In this document: positions 27,442-36,857 of the stretch, piece by piece
How the letters are laid out: every line of letters begins with the position of its first letter
How positions within the stretch are numbered: the first letter of the stretch is position 1
Assembly: GCF_900107795.1 (NCBI RefSeq)
Contig: NZ_FNRL01000020.1
Location: 59,282-123,281 of the forward strand
DNA: 64,000 nucleotides
Direction of reading: 5' to 3'
From: Chitinophaga terrae (ex Kim and Jung 2007)
GTDB lineage: Bacteria; Bacteroidota; Bacteroidia; Chitinophagales; Chitinophagaceae
Notes under the pieces: model-generated
Database searches by the model: none
What the model saw: the letters and a program-made list of their open reading frames with translations, nothing else
What the model was told of the DNA's origin: nothing
Made by a program: the position numbers and the translations under genes

Positions 27442-28980
27442 ATGACTAAGCTTATATCAAAAATATCAGTTATCGCGCTGGCTGCCGGCCTCGGCTTCAG
27501 CGGCTGTACAAATAAGTTCGATAATATCAACACCAATCCGGATAAAGCATCTTCTGCTTCATCAGAATGGCTGGCTACCAATATTCTTACTGCCGTTACA
27601 TCAAAGGATATTTCCCAGGGAACGAACTTCCGTCAGCCTTTCACGCTGGGTAAATACATCGGCTGGACAGAAATGGTGAGCGACTACCAGTACAACAGGA
27701 TGGTAAGGGTCGATTTTGGAAGATTGCTGGTGCTGCGGGATATAGATCCGATGATCAAAAACGCATCAACAGCCGATCTGAAAAACACCTTCGAAGGATT
27801 TGGCCACTTTATCCGTGCCTGGCAGTTCTTCCAAACTACCATGCAGGTAGGCGATATTCCTTACACCGAAGCTATACAGGGCGCGTCAGGGCTTATCAAA
27901 GCGAAATACAATACGCAGAAAGAAGTGTTCCAGGGCATATTGAGTGAACTGGATCAGGCAGACCAGTTGTTGGCGAAAGGGGTTAATTTCTCCGGCGATT
28001 TTATTTACCAGGGAAATGTTGATAAATGGAGAAGACTGGCCAATAGTTTCCAGTTGTATGTGCTGATCAATCTTTATAAGAAAACAGCGGACGCAGACCT
28101 GGATGTGATCAATAAATTCAAGGCCGTAGCAGCCCGCCCGCTGATGAGGGATATCAATGATAACTTCGCGGTCACTTATACGGCTTCCGCAGGCTATTGC
28201 TACCCGTGGAGCAGCACCCCTGCGCAGTTGAATTCGTTCCTGGATTACCCGGTGCTTTCCAGCTACCTGCTGGACCCCATGAAGGCAACGCAGGACAGGC
28301 GCCTGTTTTACATGGCGGAACCATCTCCGGCCCAGCTTTCCGCAGGTAAAGCGGCTTCCGATTACAGCGCTTACCTGGGTATTGACCCGGCCGATGAATT
28401 AGGCGTGATCGTAACCAACAAGAAAGCCGGTAAATCCTGTGCCGTGAATAAACGTTACGAGGAAATGTACAATGCAGAACCTGTTGGTTTGCTGAACTAC
28501 TGGGATATCCAGTTTATCCTCGCGGAAGCTACCGTACGCGGCTGGATCACCGGTACAGATGCACAAACCTATTATGCCAACGGTATCAAAAGTCATATGA
28601 ACTTTATTGCGAAGTATGCGCCCGCCTCATATGCGCATGGTATGGCAATGGACGATGCCTATATCAACGCGTTCCCTGCTTCTGTTGCATTGAGCGGATC
28701 TGCCGGGGACCAGATCAAACAGATCATCACGCAGAAGTATATTGCAGGCTTCTTCCAGAACGCCGATTTTACTGCCTGGTATGAGAACAGGCGTACAGGA
28801 TACCCGGTGTTTACGCTTAACAAGAACACCAACCTGAATACCCCCGCTTCGGTATTGCCGTTAAGATGGATGTATCCGCAGAAAGAACTGGACTATAATG
28901 CCGATAATGTTACCAAAGCGCTGAAGGATCAATACAATGGTAATGATGATCCCAGCAACGCGATGTGGTTGTTGAAATAG
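27442..28980 (+). CDS. SusD-like_2 surface lipoprotein
   Basis: A 512-residue SusD-family lipoprotein with Cys in LGFSGCTNKFDNINTNPD. The N-terminal sequence and the tail (PLRWMYPQKELDYNADNVTK) resemble the SusD-like_2 subfamily (PF12771) rather than the RagB type of the first locus. These proteins also cap SusC transporters. It is 11 bases downstream of the SusC gene and ends the operon, with a terminator 21 bases after the stop. Confidence 0.94.
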   Translation: MTKLISKISVIALAAGLGFSGCTNKFDNINTNPDKASSASSEWLATNILTAVTSKDISQGTNFRQPFTLGKYIGWTEMVSDYQYNRMVRVDFGRLLVLRDIDPMIKNASTADLKNTFEGFGHFIRAWQFFQTTMQVGDIPYTEAIQGASGLIKAKYNTQKEVFQGILSELDQADQLLAKGVNFSGDFIYQGNVDKWRRLANSFQLYVLINLYKKTADADLDVINKFKAVAARPLMRDINDNFAVTYTASAGYCYPWSSTPAQLNSFLDYPVLSSYLLDPMKATQDRRLFYMAEPSPAQLSAGKAASDYSAYLGIDPADELGVIVTNKKAGKSCAVNKRYEEMYNAEPVGLLNYWDIQFILAEATVRGWITGTDAQTYYANGIKSHMNFIAKYAPASYAHGMAMDDAYINAFPASVALSGSAGDQIKQIITQKYIAGFFQNADFTAWYENRRTGYPVFTLNKNTNLNTPASVLPLRWMYPQKELDYNADNVTKALKDQYNGNDDPSNAMWLLK

Positions 28981-29001
28981 GATTTTTATTAAATGAATGA
29001 T

Positions 29002-29037
29002 GAAGCCGTGTAGATCCTCTATGCGGCTTCGTTGTTT
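29002..29037 (+). terminator. Intrinsic terminator
   Basis: A stem of GAAGCCGTGTAG (29002-29013) with CTATGCGGCTTC (29019-29030), 12 pairs including two G.T, loop ATCCT, followed by GTTGTTT. It closes the second SusCD operon. Confidence 0.8.
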
Positions 29038-29172
29038 AAACAACTGCCGGTTAAGTATTTTGTTAAGGGGCCTGGTAATTATCTCTAATTAGCTATCTTT
29101 AGACTATGCCTTCCTGGGATAGCTTTATGCTTGATAATTTTAGATGGCAATTGTTAACACTTATCGATCAAC

Positions 29173-29430
29173 ATGGCAAGACTTATTGCGTATAATAAGA
29201 AAGTAAAGATGGAACCTATAGAAGATTATAAAATGGTTATTTATGGCAATGGGAAACTGGTTACCCTGGAACGTAACCCTGTCGCCGAAATAGCCGGCTA
29301 CAGGAAGACCGGCAACTTTGCTCACTGGAGTGCATTGATCGGTCATTTTGATGACGGGAACGGGCTTTACCAGGTACCTGTCCTGTTATACAGGCCCAAA
29401 GCCGGTGCCGCCCTTGAAAGGATCAGGTGA
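29173..29430 (+). CDS. Small hypothetical protein
   Basis: An 85-residue frame starting MARLIAYNKKVKMEP, with no signal peptide and no recognised domain. It runs in the same direction as the next gene with 33 bases between them. A competing minus-strand frame covers part of it. The composition (charged N-terminus, hydrophobic blocks KMVIYGNGKLVTL and YQVPVLLYRP) is protein-like, but support is weak. Confidence 0.4.
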   Translation: MARLIAYNKKVKMEPIEDYKMVIYGNGKLVTLERNPVAEIAGYRKTGNFAHWSALIGHFDDGNGLYQVPVLLYRPKAGAALERIR

Positions 29431-29463
29431 CCCATTGTATTTTAACCATAATCATTTTGCTAC

Positions 29464-30111
29464 ATGCACTTCCGGATTATCTTGCTATTGTTGTTCTTGA
29501 CCCTGCGCAGCGTAGGGCAGGTAAAACCGCCGGACCTGCTGCAAACCGGCAGGCAATTTCAACACAACCGGTACCTGCGGCACTGGGCTGCTACTATCCC
29601 GGGGTTTAAACTGGATGAATTTAAATACCAGGACGAGGCGAAGTTTGAAGAGGTAGGTTGCGGACCCATAGACGCTGGGTCGGCTGATTTCAGGGAATAC
29701 ATTAGTTTATACCAGCCGCTGCTCAGTTACAGTGCAGACAGCGCCCGGTTCCTGGATTTTTATAGCGGTGAAGTGGCGTTAAAACGAACGCCTGGTAAAA
29801 AACAGTTGGAAGTCCTGAGAGACGTTGATCAAACGCTGCTCCTGACAGACATGAAGCGTAAGAACAGTTGCCGCATTGCATTTCTCGGCTCCCGAACGCG
29901 TATAGAAGAGGCGGAATGGATTTCAGACAGTCGCTTTATATGCGTTGGTACCAGTTACGATGGAGAATCATTTCACCCGTTTATTTATCTCTCAGATATA
30001 AAAGCAAAACAAATATTTCATTACCTGCCAGAAGGTAAGGCGAATGACAGGAAAGTGAAATACATTTCTCCGAAGTGGACGAAGCTGCATGTGCCAAGGG
30101 AGGAGCTTTAA
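29464..30111 (+). CDS. Exported hypothetical protein
   Basis: A 215-residue protein with a signal peptide (FRIILLLLFLTLRSVGQ) and no domain I recognise. The mature part has alternating strands (ARFLDFYSGEVALKR, KQLEVLRDVDQTLLLTDM, RFICVGTSYDGESFHPFIYL) suggestive of a small beta-rich periplasmic protein. It stands alone, convergent with the alpha/beta hydrolase, and shares a bidirectional terminator with it. Confidence 0.75.
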   Translation: MHFRIILLLLFLTLRSVGQVKPPDLLQTGRQFQHNRYLRHWAATIPGFKLDEFKYQDEAKFEEVGCGPIDAGSADFREYISLYQPLLSYSADSARFLDFYSGEVALKRTPGKKQLEVLRDVDQTLLLTDMKRKNSCRIAFLGSRTRIEEAEWISDSRFICVGTSYDGESFHPFIYLSDIKAKQIFHYLPEGKANDRKVKYISPKWTKLHVPREEL

Positions 30112-30158
30112 ACGCTGCTGCGTATCATTAAGGTAGAACAGGTAGTACTCCTATAGAG

Positions 30159-30196
30159 AAACCGCCCGGAACAACTCATCCCGGGCGGTTTTGTAT
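30159..30196. terminator. Bidirectional intrinsic terminator
   Basis: An 11-bp perfect stem AAACCGCCCGG (30159-30169) with CCGGGCGGTTT (30181-30191), loop of 11, then TGTATTT. It lies between the convergent genes ending at 30111 and 30198. Confidence 0.88.
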
Positions 30197-30197
30197 T

Positions 30198-31130
30198 TTA
30201 AAACATTGGCGGAGCCGTATTCAGATCCGAATCCAGGAAATCGGTCACCATAGGTATCAGTATATCTGTATGCTGCATCATACCAATATGCGTGGTACCC
30301 GGCAGGATGGCTAACCTGGATTTTGGCAAGCCATAAATATCCCCCATTTTACCGCCACCTTTGGCCCTGAATAATTCCAGTGCGTGTTCATACCTGACGC
30401 CGTCTGCATCGCCTATTGCCATCAGAATAGGAGCTTTAATGTTTTTAGCCTCTTTGGTCCAGTCGTAAGGCTTAATATCAATACTTAGCACTTTTGTTAC
30501 GAATTCCGGGAAGTGTGCAGGGTCCTGTCCCAGGCTGTCATACATTTTTTCGATAGGGCTGCCTTTGAACATATCGGGAGTCATCTTGGCGAAACTGGCT
30601 TCCACATCAGGGTACCAGCCGTTATGCGCATAGGTGCCTGATAATACTATCAGCCGTCTTACCTGCTCAGGGTGCCGTATGGCCATCTGGAAAGCGATGC
30701 CGCCTCCCATGCTGTATCCGAGGATGTCTGCACTGTCAATTTTCAGGTGTTTCAGCAAACCTGATACATCATCTGCCATGTTTTCATAGCTAAATTCCCG
30801 GTCAATATCTTTGGTCCGGCCATGACCCTGCATTTCGGCAACTATTACTTTGTGATCTTTCGCCAGCAGCGGTATGATATGCGCCCAGTTTAAAGGGATG
30901 TTCATAAAAGAGCCATGCAACAGTACAACTGGCTTGCCCTGCCCGTATACTTCATAATACATTTTTAAACTGTCTATATCTGCGTACCCGCTTTCAGCAG
31001 GTTTGATGCTTGCGTTGGCGGCAGTGTCTTTAGGCGCCGTTACAGTGTTGGAGGTCTTGGTGGCGGGCGACTGACAGCCGATAACGAAAATGGTTACAAT
31101 AGAAATACAAGTTAATAAATGCTTATTCAT
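30198..31130 (-). CDS. Alpha/beta hydrolase lipoprotein
   Basis: The start at 31130 gives 310 residues with a lipoprotein signal (CISIVTIFVIGCQSPATK, Cys 19); the frame is open to 31220. The fold is a classical alpha/beta hydrolase: oxyanion motif VVLLHGSFMN, HGRTKDIDREFSYENMADDV, nucleophile elbow GYSMGGGIAF, acid in IGDADGVR, and catalytic His in GTTHIGMMQ. Such proteins act as esterases, lipases or lactonases in the periplasm or on the outer membrane. No clear operon partner; the next gene upstream is the divergent ECF sigma gene at 31346. Confidence 0.88.
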   Translation of the reverse strand: MNKHLLTCISIVTIFVIGCQSPATKTSNTVTAPKDTAANASIKPAESGYADIDSLKMYYEVYGQGKPVVLLHGSFMNIPLNWAHIIPLLAKDHKVIVAEMQGHGRTKDIDREFSYENMADDVSGLLKHLKIDSADILGYSMGGGIAFQMAIRHPEQVRRLIVLSGTYAHNGWYPDVEASFAKMTPDMFKGSPIEKMYDSLGQDPAHFPEFVTKVLSIDIKPYDWTKEAKNIKAPILMAIGDADGVRYEHALELFRAKGGGKMGDIYGLPKSRLAILPGTTHIGMMQHTDILIPMVTDFLDSDLNTAPPMF

Positions 31131-31345
31131 GATGTGCTGTTTTATTACACCACAAATCTCCGGAACCTTGTTGTTTAACAGGATACATGTATGCGACAAT
31201 AGAGGGGAAATATGCGACATAACCGATCAGCGGGGTTAGGTGTCCTTTTGGGGGAGGGAATAAAGGCCATTCGCGCCGGGACTTTCGATTATTAAATGTC
31301 TGTTTTTTGTTATAGTTTGCAGCGGATACCAAAATACAAGTCTAA

Positions 31346-31954
31346 TTGGCCGGCGACGACAGAAATAATGTGAATGAATTGCTGTTGCAGACTGCAGAGG
31401 GGGATGTACATGCGTTTACCTCCTTGTTTGATATTTTTTGGCCGGGAGTATATGCACATATCCTCAGTTTCCTGAAACAGGCTGCATTGTCGGAAGAAGT
31501 AAGCCAGGATATCTTTGTCAGTTTATGGAACAACCGCGCCAGGCTTGCCTCCGTGAAAGACTTTAAAAGCTACCTTTTTATTATTACCAGGAACAGGATC
31601 TTTTCCGAGCTCCGGAAAAAGCAGGAACTGATGGACGAATCGGCCCTGGAACACCTTAGAGAACCTGGTTCCCAGCCAGATGAACAACTGAAATACAAGG
31701 AATTTTTCAACCAGGTGATGGATGCTATCGAGCAACTGCCTCCCCGGAAAAAAGAAGTTTTCAAACTTAGCCGGCTGGAAAACCTCAGCAGGAAGGAAAT
31801 AGCGGAACGTACAGGCTTAACCTACGGAACAGTAAATCAATATCTCATAGACGCCACAGTGCTGATCCGTACCCGTTTGCAGGCGATTGCCGGCAAAGAG
31901 CTGATGGTACTGCTGGTTTTTATCCTGGAAGGCCCGGTAAAAAATTTTTTTTAA
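31346..31954 (+). CDS. ECF sigma-70 factor with hydrophobic C-terminal tail
   Basis: About 202 residues. Region 2 includes EEVSQDIFVSLWNNRARL; region 4 includes LPPRKKEVFKLSRLENLSRK and the helix-turn-helix EIAERTGLTYGTVNQYLID. The last residues (LMVLLVFILEGPVKNFF) form a hydrophobic tail. No ATG fits: a stop codon lies just before the TTG at 31346, and a GTG at 31370 is the other candidate. The fecR gene follows after 51 bases. It probably activates the SusCD/metalloprotease operon. Confidence 0.93.
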   Translation: MAGDDRNNVNELLLQTAEGDVHAFTSLFDIFWPGVYAHILSFLKQAALSEEVSQDIFVSLWNNRARLASVKDFKSYLFIITRNRIFSELRKKQELMDESALEHLREPGSQPDEQLKYKEFFNQVMDAIEQLPPRKKEVFKLSRLENLSRKEIAERTGLTYGTVNQYLIDATVLIRTRLQAIAGKELMVLLVFILEGPVKNFF

Positions 31955-32005
31955 AAGGGACTACATATTGGTTTTTTACTGCGTCTTTACTACTGAATAA
32001 CGTTT

Positions 32006-33187
32006 ATGATTAATAAACAAGATATCCGGGTATTGCTGGAACAGTACCTGACAGGTACGATCAACCGGGAAGATCTGGTCCGGTTGAAACAGGTAATAGA
32101 CGATCCGTCGTACAGCGAGGTGCTGGACGAATTGTCGGACGAGCTGATGGAGCTTCGCCTGAAGGAAACCTACTCCTTCCCGGAGGCCCAGCAGCGTGTA
32201 AAACAACAGGTATTGCAACAAATAAGGCCTGCATTGCGCCCGGTACGCCGGTCTGCAATCCTGGTCCGCGCTGCCGCTGTATTGCTGCTATTGGGAGGAG
32301 GGGTTACCTGGTGGTATATGAACAGCAGGCAGCAGGCTGCTCCGTCATCAGTAGCCGTGAATTCTGAAAAAGATATCAGCGCCGGCAGGAACGGCGCCCT
32401 GCTCACCCTGGCAGATGGCAAAGTCATTTCTCTCGACAGCCTGGCCAATGGTATAGTAGCTACCCAAAAAGGCGCTAATGCTGTGCTGAAAGATGGAAGC
32501 CTGTCTTATGAAGGCACAGCCGCCAGCGGGAATACCGACCTGGTTTACAATACCGTAACTACTCCTAAAGGACGGCAGTTTCAACTGGTATTGCCCGACG
32601 GAACGCACGTATGGCTGAACGCAGGCAGCAGTATCCGCTACCCGACCGCTTTTGCCGCCAACGAACGAAAAGTGAGCATCACAGGAGAAGCATATTTTGA
32701 AGTAACCGGTAACGCGTTGGCCCCTTTCAGGGTGTCGACGAAAGAACATGATGAAGTACAGGTTTTAGGAACAAGTTTTAATATCAGCGCGTATGAAGAT
32801 GATAACGATTCAAAGACTACGTTGCTGGAAGGAGCTATCAGGGTATCCGCCAACCAAAAGAGCCTCTTATTGCAACCTGGCCAACAGGCAAAGATCGACA
32901 GGAACAAAAACGGGGACCTGCAATTAATTGCCAATCCCGATCTGGGTAAAGTAATCGCCTGGAAAAACGGTTATTTCAATTTCGAGAATACCAACCTGAA
33001 AGACGCCATGCGGGAGCTTGCCCGCTGGTACGACCTGGAAGTAGTGTATGAAGGCGAGGCGCCGGATATTGAATTTGTGGGTAAAATAAGCAGGAGCCTT
33101 TCCCTGAAATCAGCATTGAAAGTGCTGGAAAGGGCAGGCGTACATTTCAGGCTGGAAGGCAGGAAACTGGTTGTCCTGGCCGCCTGA
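32006..33187 (+). CDS. FecR-family anti-sigma factor (DUF4974)
   Basis: A 393-residue anti-sigma factor with a sigma-binding cytoplasmic part (to about 82), membrane segment at about 85-105, FecR core DGTHVWLNAGSSIRYP and GEAYFEVTGNALAPF, and C-terminal DUF4974 (FENTNLKDAMRELARWYDLE). Very similar in layout to the FecR at 454-1614. It lies between its ECF gene and the SusC gene and should respond to that receptor's STN domain. Confidence 0.95.
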   Translation: MINKQDIRVLLEQYLTGTINREDLVRLKQVIDDPSYSEVLDELSDELMELRLKETYSFPEAQQRVKQQVLQQIRPALRPVRRSAILVRAAAVLLLLGGGVTWWYMNSRQQAAPSSVAVNSEKDISAGRNGALLTLADGKVISLDSLANGIVATQKGANAVLKDGSLSYEGTAASGNTDLVYNTVTTPKGRQFQLVLPDGTHVWLNAGSSIRYPTAFAANERKVSITGEAYFEVTGNALAPFRVSTKEHDEVQVLGTSFNISAYEDDNDSKTTLLEGAIRVSANQKSLLLQPGQQAKIDRNKNGDLQLIANPDLGKVIAWKNGYFNFENTNLKDAMRELARWYDLEVVYEGEAPDIEFVGKISRSLSLKSALKVLERAGVHFRLEGRKLVVLAA

Positions 33188-33285
33188 TTCAAAAAAAATG
33201 ATTAGCAGACTATGATAAAAATGAACGCAGCTTTTATAAGCCGTAACAGGCCTCATATTGCCTGATCCGCCGGGGAAAACAAAAA

Positions 33286-33312
33286 ACCGGAAGTGTTGGA
33301 GCCACTCCCGGT
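33286..33312 (+). promoter_or_regulatory. Hairpin in the FecR-SusC leader (copy 2)
   Basis: Arms ACCGGAAGTG (33286-33295) and CACTCCCGGT (33303-33312) pair at 9 of 10 positions, with one A.C mismatch at the same pair as in the copy at 1644-1667. An A-run precedes it and no T-run follows. It starts 98 bases after the fecR stop and ends 70 bases before the SusC start. Stem sequences differ between copies while pairing is kept (GCG/CGC versus AGTG/CACT), which argues for selection on RNA structure. Confidence 0.55.
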
Positions 33313-33382
33313 ACGCCTTTGATGATCCGGATTAATAACAAAGCAGGAGAGCTTTATTTCTAAACAAATCAACCAAAAAGCA

Positions 33383-36300
33383 ATGCAATTTATGAAAAAA
33401 AACTGCATGCGGCTGCCGTCGTGCCTCTACGGAAGCCATGCATTGACCAAAATCTTAAGGGTTATGAAACTAACCGCCTTTTTATTAACTGTTGCTTTGT
33501 TGCAGGTGTATGCCGGCGCCAATTCACAATCAATCACCTATGCAGGTAACAATATACCGTTGAAACAGGTTTTCAGCATCATCGAAAAACAAACAGGTTA
33601 TGTGGTATTCAGCAATAAATCAGATCTCTTCCTCGGCAAACCTGTTTCTTTTTCAGTAAAGGATACCCCCCTGAAAGACTTCCTGGATATGATCCTCAAA
33701 GATCAGCCCCTGAATTATATCATTGAAGATAAAACCATCTCCTTATCCCGCAAACCTACCTATTACCTTAAACTGGAGGAACCAGCCCAGGAGAAAAAAG
33801 AATTCAGGGTCTCCGGCAGCGTGAAGTCCGTGACCGGGGAGGTGTTGCCGGGAACTTCCGTGCGGATAAAAGGACTGACGCAGGGCGCCTTTACTACCTC
33901 GCAGGGTGTATATTCCATCGACCATATTACAGAAAATACGGTATTGCAGTTTACCATGGTTGGCTATGCTTCTGTAGAAGTTGGGTTTCATAAGAACGGC
34001 AATAACGTCTCCGCCTATACGCTGAATAAGGCGCAGGCAGATCTCCTGGAACAGGTTCCATTGCCAGGTATAGGCGGCATTTTTGTAGGCATTAAGCTGG
34101 AAAGATCTGCTTCAAGGCTGGACGAAGTGCAGGTGAAGGCCTACAGCAATACCAGCCAGCGCTATTCTACCGGCAGCATCACTACCATCACCGCAGAAGA
34201 AATTGCCAGGAACCCGGTGCCTAATGTGCTGGAAGCCCTGCAGGGTAAAGTGCCGGGTATGTTTATTCAGCAATACAGCGGCCGCCCAAACTCTGCATTC
34301 AGCGTAGAAGTCCGCGGGCGCAATTCTATTTCCAACGGCAACTCAGGCCGCGGTACCTCTCCGCTCTTTATAGTAGACGGAGTGGCATACCCTTTCGATA
34401 ACCTTCCTATTCTCAATCCCGGTTCCCTGCCTAATATACTGGCCGGCGGTAACGGCCTGGATTTCCTGGACCCCGCGCAGATAGAATCGGTGAATGTACT
34501 GAAAGATGCAGATGCCACGGCTATCTATGGTTCGCGTGGCGCCTACGGAGTAGTGGTGATCACCACCAAAAAAGGGAAACCGGGTGTTCCAAGCTTAAAC
34601 CTTAATACCAGGTTCGGTTTCAGCAAACGGGGCATAACTCCTAAAATGCTGGGGACCGAAGATTACCTGATGTTGCGTAAAGAGGCGTTTGCAAACGACA
34701 ATGCAACGCCTAAACCAACCGACCTGGATGTAAACGGCGCATGGCCTGCCGACAGGTATACCAACTGGTATAGCGAACTGGCCGGCAATACCGCTTTCAG
34801 AACACAGAATAACATCAGCTATTCCGGCGGTACTGAATTGTTCTCTTATCGCCTGGGGGGTAATTATAATGTGCAGAACGATATACAAACGGCTAAAGGA
34901 ACAGTTAACAACGGGGGAGTTAATTTCAATGTGAACACACATTCAAAGAATAACAAACTGAATGTAAGTCTTACCGGCAGCTATAGCGCTAACAAAAACG
35001 ATATGGTGCCATATGATTTCTCTACAGCTAATTCATCATCGTACCTTGCCCAGGCGCCTAACGCCCCTGCATTGTATAACGCAGACGGCACATTGAATTG
35101 GGAAACCGGCGATAACGCCGCCAAAGTGTTCAACACTATTTATAAGTCAAATACCAACAATTTGCTCAGCAACCTGGATATCAGGTTCACTCCTGTAAAA
35201 GGTCTGAACGTCAATGCAACGCTGGGTTATAACGTATTGTCGGGCAAGGAGATCAGCGGGCAGCCAAGCAGCTATTTTAATCCTAAAACGGTTTTCACAA
35301 CCAACAGTACCCTGAACCTTTTCAACATCCGCACCCTGACGTTCGATCCGAATATCAGCTACCAGCGCGGTTTGTTCAGGAAAAGCACCGTAACGGCAAC
35401 AGTAGGTATGACCTTGCAGGACAAGCTGCAGTATTATGACCGCACTACCGGCAGCGGCTTCCTGTCGGACGACCTGTTGTATAACCCTTCCTTTGCAGAC
35501 AGGGACAAGATCACAACCAACTATAACCAGTTCCCCGGCCGTTACGTGGGGTATTTTGCGATCCTGAATTATAGCTGGAATGACAAGTACCAGGTAAATT
35601 TCTCCGGGCGCAGGGACGGTTCTACCAGGTTTGGGCCGAATAACCGTTATGGCAATTTCGGCTCCATAGGCGCTTTCTGGATCATGAGCGAAGAACCCTG
35701 GTTCAGGAATGCGCTTCCGTTTATATCGTTTGCAAAATTGCGGGCCAGTATCGGAACAGCCGGCGGCGACAACATAGGCGATTATGGTTACCTGAGCACA
35801 TACTCGAACGGGGGCAACTACCAGGGTAATGTTGCGCTGATACCAACCAGCCTGGCAAATCCTTATTTGCAATGGGAAGTAAGCAAGAAACAGGACCTCA
35901 ACCTCCTGCTGGAATTCCTGGATGGCCGTGTCAGCGTAGATGCGACTTATTATAAGAACATCACTTCCAACCAGCTTGTTCCTCAATTTCTTTCAGTAGT
36001 TACGGGATTTGCGGGACTGACGGTTAACTCACCCGCCATTATTCATAACTGGGGGTACGAGATCAACCTGAATACCATCAACATAAAAACAAAAGATTTC
36101 AGCTGGAACTCTAATTTCAATATCACTTTGCCAAAGAACAAGCTGGTATCCTACCCGAACCTGGATGTGATCACCAACCTAAATTATGTTGTGGGCAAGC
36201 CGGTAACGGGAATCAAACTGGTTAAGTATGCCGGCGTAAACCCGGAAACCGGTGTTTATAATTTTTACAAGAATGGAGAGAAAGGGGAGTGGACGCTCTT

Positions 36301-36835
36301 TTCGGGGGGCAGCCTGGACCCGAATAAAGACAGGACAGAGTTCATAGACCTCAGCCCGAAATACTACGGCGGTTTTACCAATAATTTCAAGTATAAGCGT
36401 TTTGCCCTGGATGTGCTGTTCAGTTTCACGAATCGTATGGGCAAGAATTTTCTTGGCTCCCAAACCTTTGGCGCTGGCGGATTTAACCAGAATACTTCTG
36501 TAGAATACCTTCAACGCTGGCAGAAAAAAGGAGATATAACGGATGTTCCGAAAATGAGCCAGAACGCAGCTATTACCTTCTTCTCCCAGTCCAATTTTAC
36601 CAATAGTACAGGCGCTTATACCCGGGCAACATATGCACGGCTTCAGAACCTGAATATCTCCTACACCCTGAACCCCAAGTGGCTTAACAGGGCAAAGATC
36701 AAATCGTTGCAGGTATTTGCCCAGGGACAGAACCTTCTGACCTTCTCCAAGTTCGGGCAACTGGACCCTGAGAATCTCGGTATTGGCACTGCTCCCCTGC
36801 GTACTTACGTGTTTGGCTTAAACTTAAACTTATAA
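33383..36835 (+). CDS. SusC/RagA-type TonB-dependent receptor with STN domain
   Basis: A 1150-residue outer membrane transporter. A long pre-signal stretch precedes MKLTAFLLTVALLQVYAGAN; then come an STN domain (about 50-125), a carboxypeptidase-regulatory domain (VSGSVKSVTGEVLPGTSVRI), a plug with VNVLKDADATAIYGSRGAYG, and the barrel. An insertion of about 25 residues (between VSAYTLNKAQADLLEQVPLP and LERSASRLDEVQVKAYSNTS) separates the regulatory domain from the TonB-box linker, unlike the other SusC proteins here. SusD follows after 22 bases. Downstream metalloproteases and a haem protein suggest that the ligand may be peptide- or haem-related, but this is only context. Confidence 0.95.
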   Translation: MQFMKKNCMRLPSCLYGSHALTKILRVMKLTAFLLTVALLQVYAGANSQSITYAGNNIPLKQVFSIIEKQTGYVVFSNKSDLFLGKPVSFSVKDTPLKDFLDMILKDQPLNYIIEDKTISLSRKPTYYLKLEEPAQEKKEFRVSGSVKSVTGEVLPGTSVRIKGLTQGAFTTSQGVYSIDHITENTVLQFTMVGYASVEVGFHKNGNNVSAYTLNKAQADLLEQVPLPGIGGIFVGIKLERSASRLDEVQVKAYSNTSQRYSTGSITTITAEEIARNPVPNVLEALQGKVPGMFIQQYSGRPNSAFSVEVRGRNSISNGNSGRGTSPLFIVDGVAYPFDNLPILNPGSLPNILAGGNGLDFLDPAQIESVNVLKDADATAIYGSRGAYGVVVITTKKGKPGVPSLNLNTRFGFSKRGITPKMLGTEDYLMLRKEAFANDNATPKPTDLDVNGAWPADRYTNWYSELAGNTAFRTQNNISYSGGTELFSYRLGGNYNVQNDIQTAKGTVNNGGVNFNVNTHSKNNKLNVSLTGSYSANKNDMVPYDFSTANSSSYLAQAPNAPALYNADGTLNWETGDNAAKVFNTIYKSNTNNLLSNLDIRFTPVKGLNVNATLGYNVLSGKEISGQPSSYFNPKTVFTTNSTLNLFNIRTLTFDPNISYQRGLFRKSTVTATVGMTLQDKLQYYDRTTGSGFLSDDLLYNPSFADRDKITTNYNQFPGRYVGYFAILNYSWNDKYQVNFSGRRDGSTRFGPNNRYGNFGSIGAFWIMSEEPWFRNALPFISFAKLRASIGTAGGDNIGDYGYLSTYSNGGNYQGNVALIPTSLANPYLQWEVSKKQDLNLLLEFLDGRVSVDATYYKNITSNQLVPQFLSVVTGFAGLTVNSPAIIHNWGYEINLNTINIKTKDFSWNSNFNITLPKNKLVSYPNLDVITNLNYVVGKPVTGIKLVKYAGVNPETGVYNFYKNGEKGEWTLFSGGSLDPNKDRTEFIDLSPKYYGGFTNNFKYKRFALDVLFSFTNRMGKNFLGSQTFGAGGFNQNTSVEYLQRWQKKGDITDVPKMSQNAAITFFSQSNFTNSTGAYTRATYARLQNLNISYTLNPKWLNRAKIKSLQVFAQGQNLLTFSKFGQLDPENLGIGTAPLRTYVFGLNLNL

Positions 36836-36857
36836 CAGCAACAAAAATCAGCAGATC

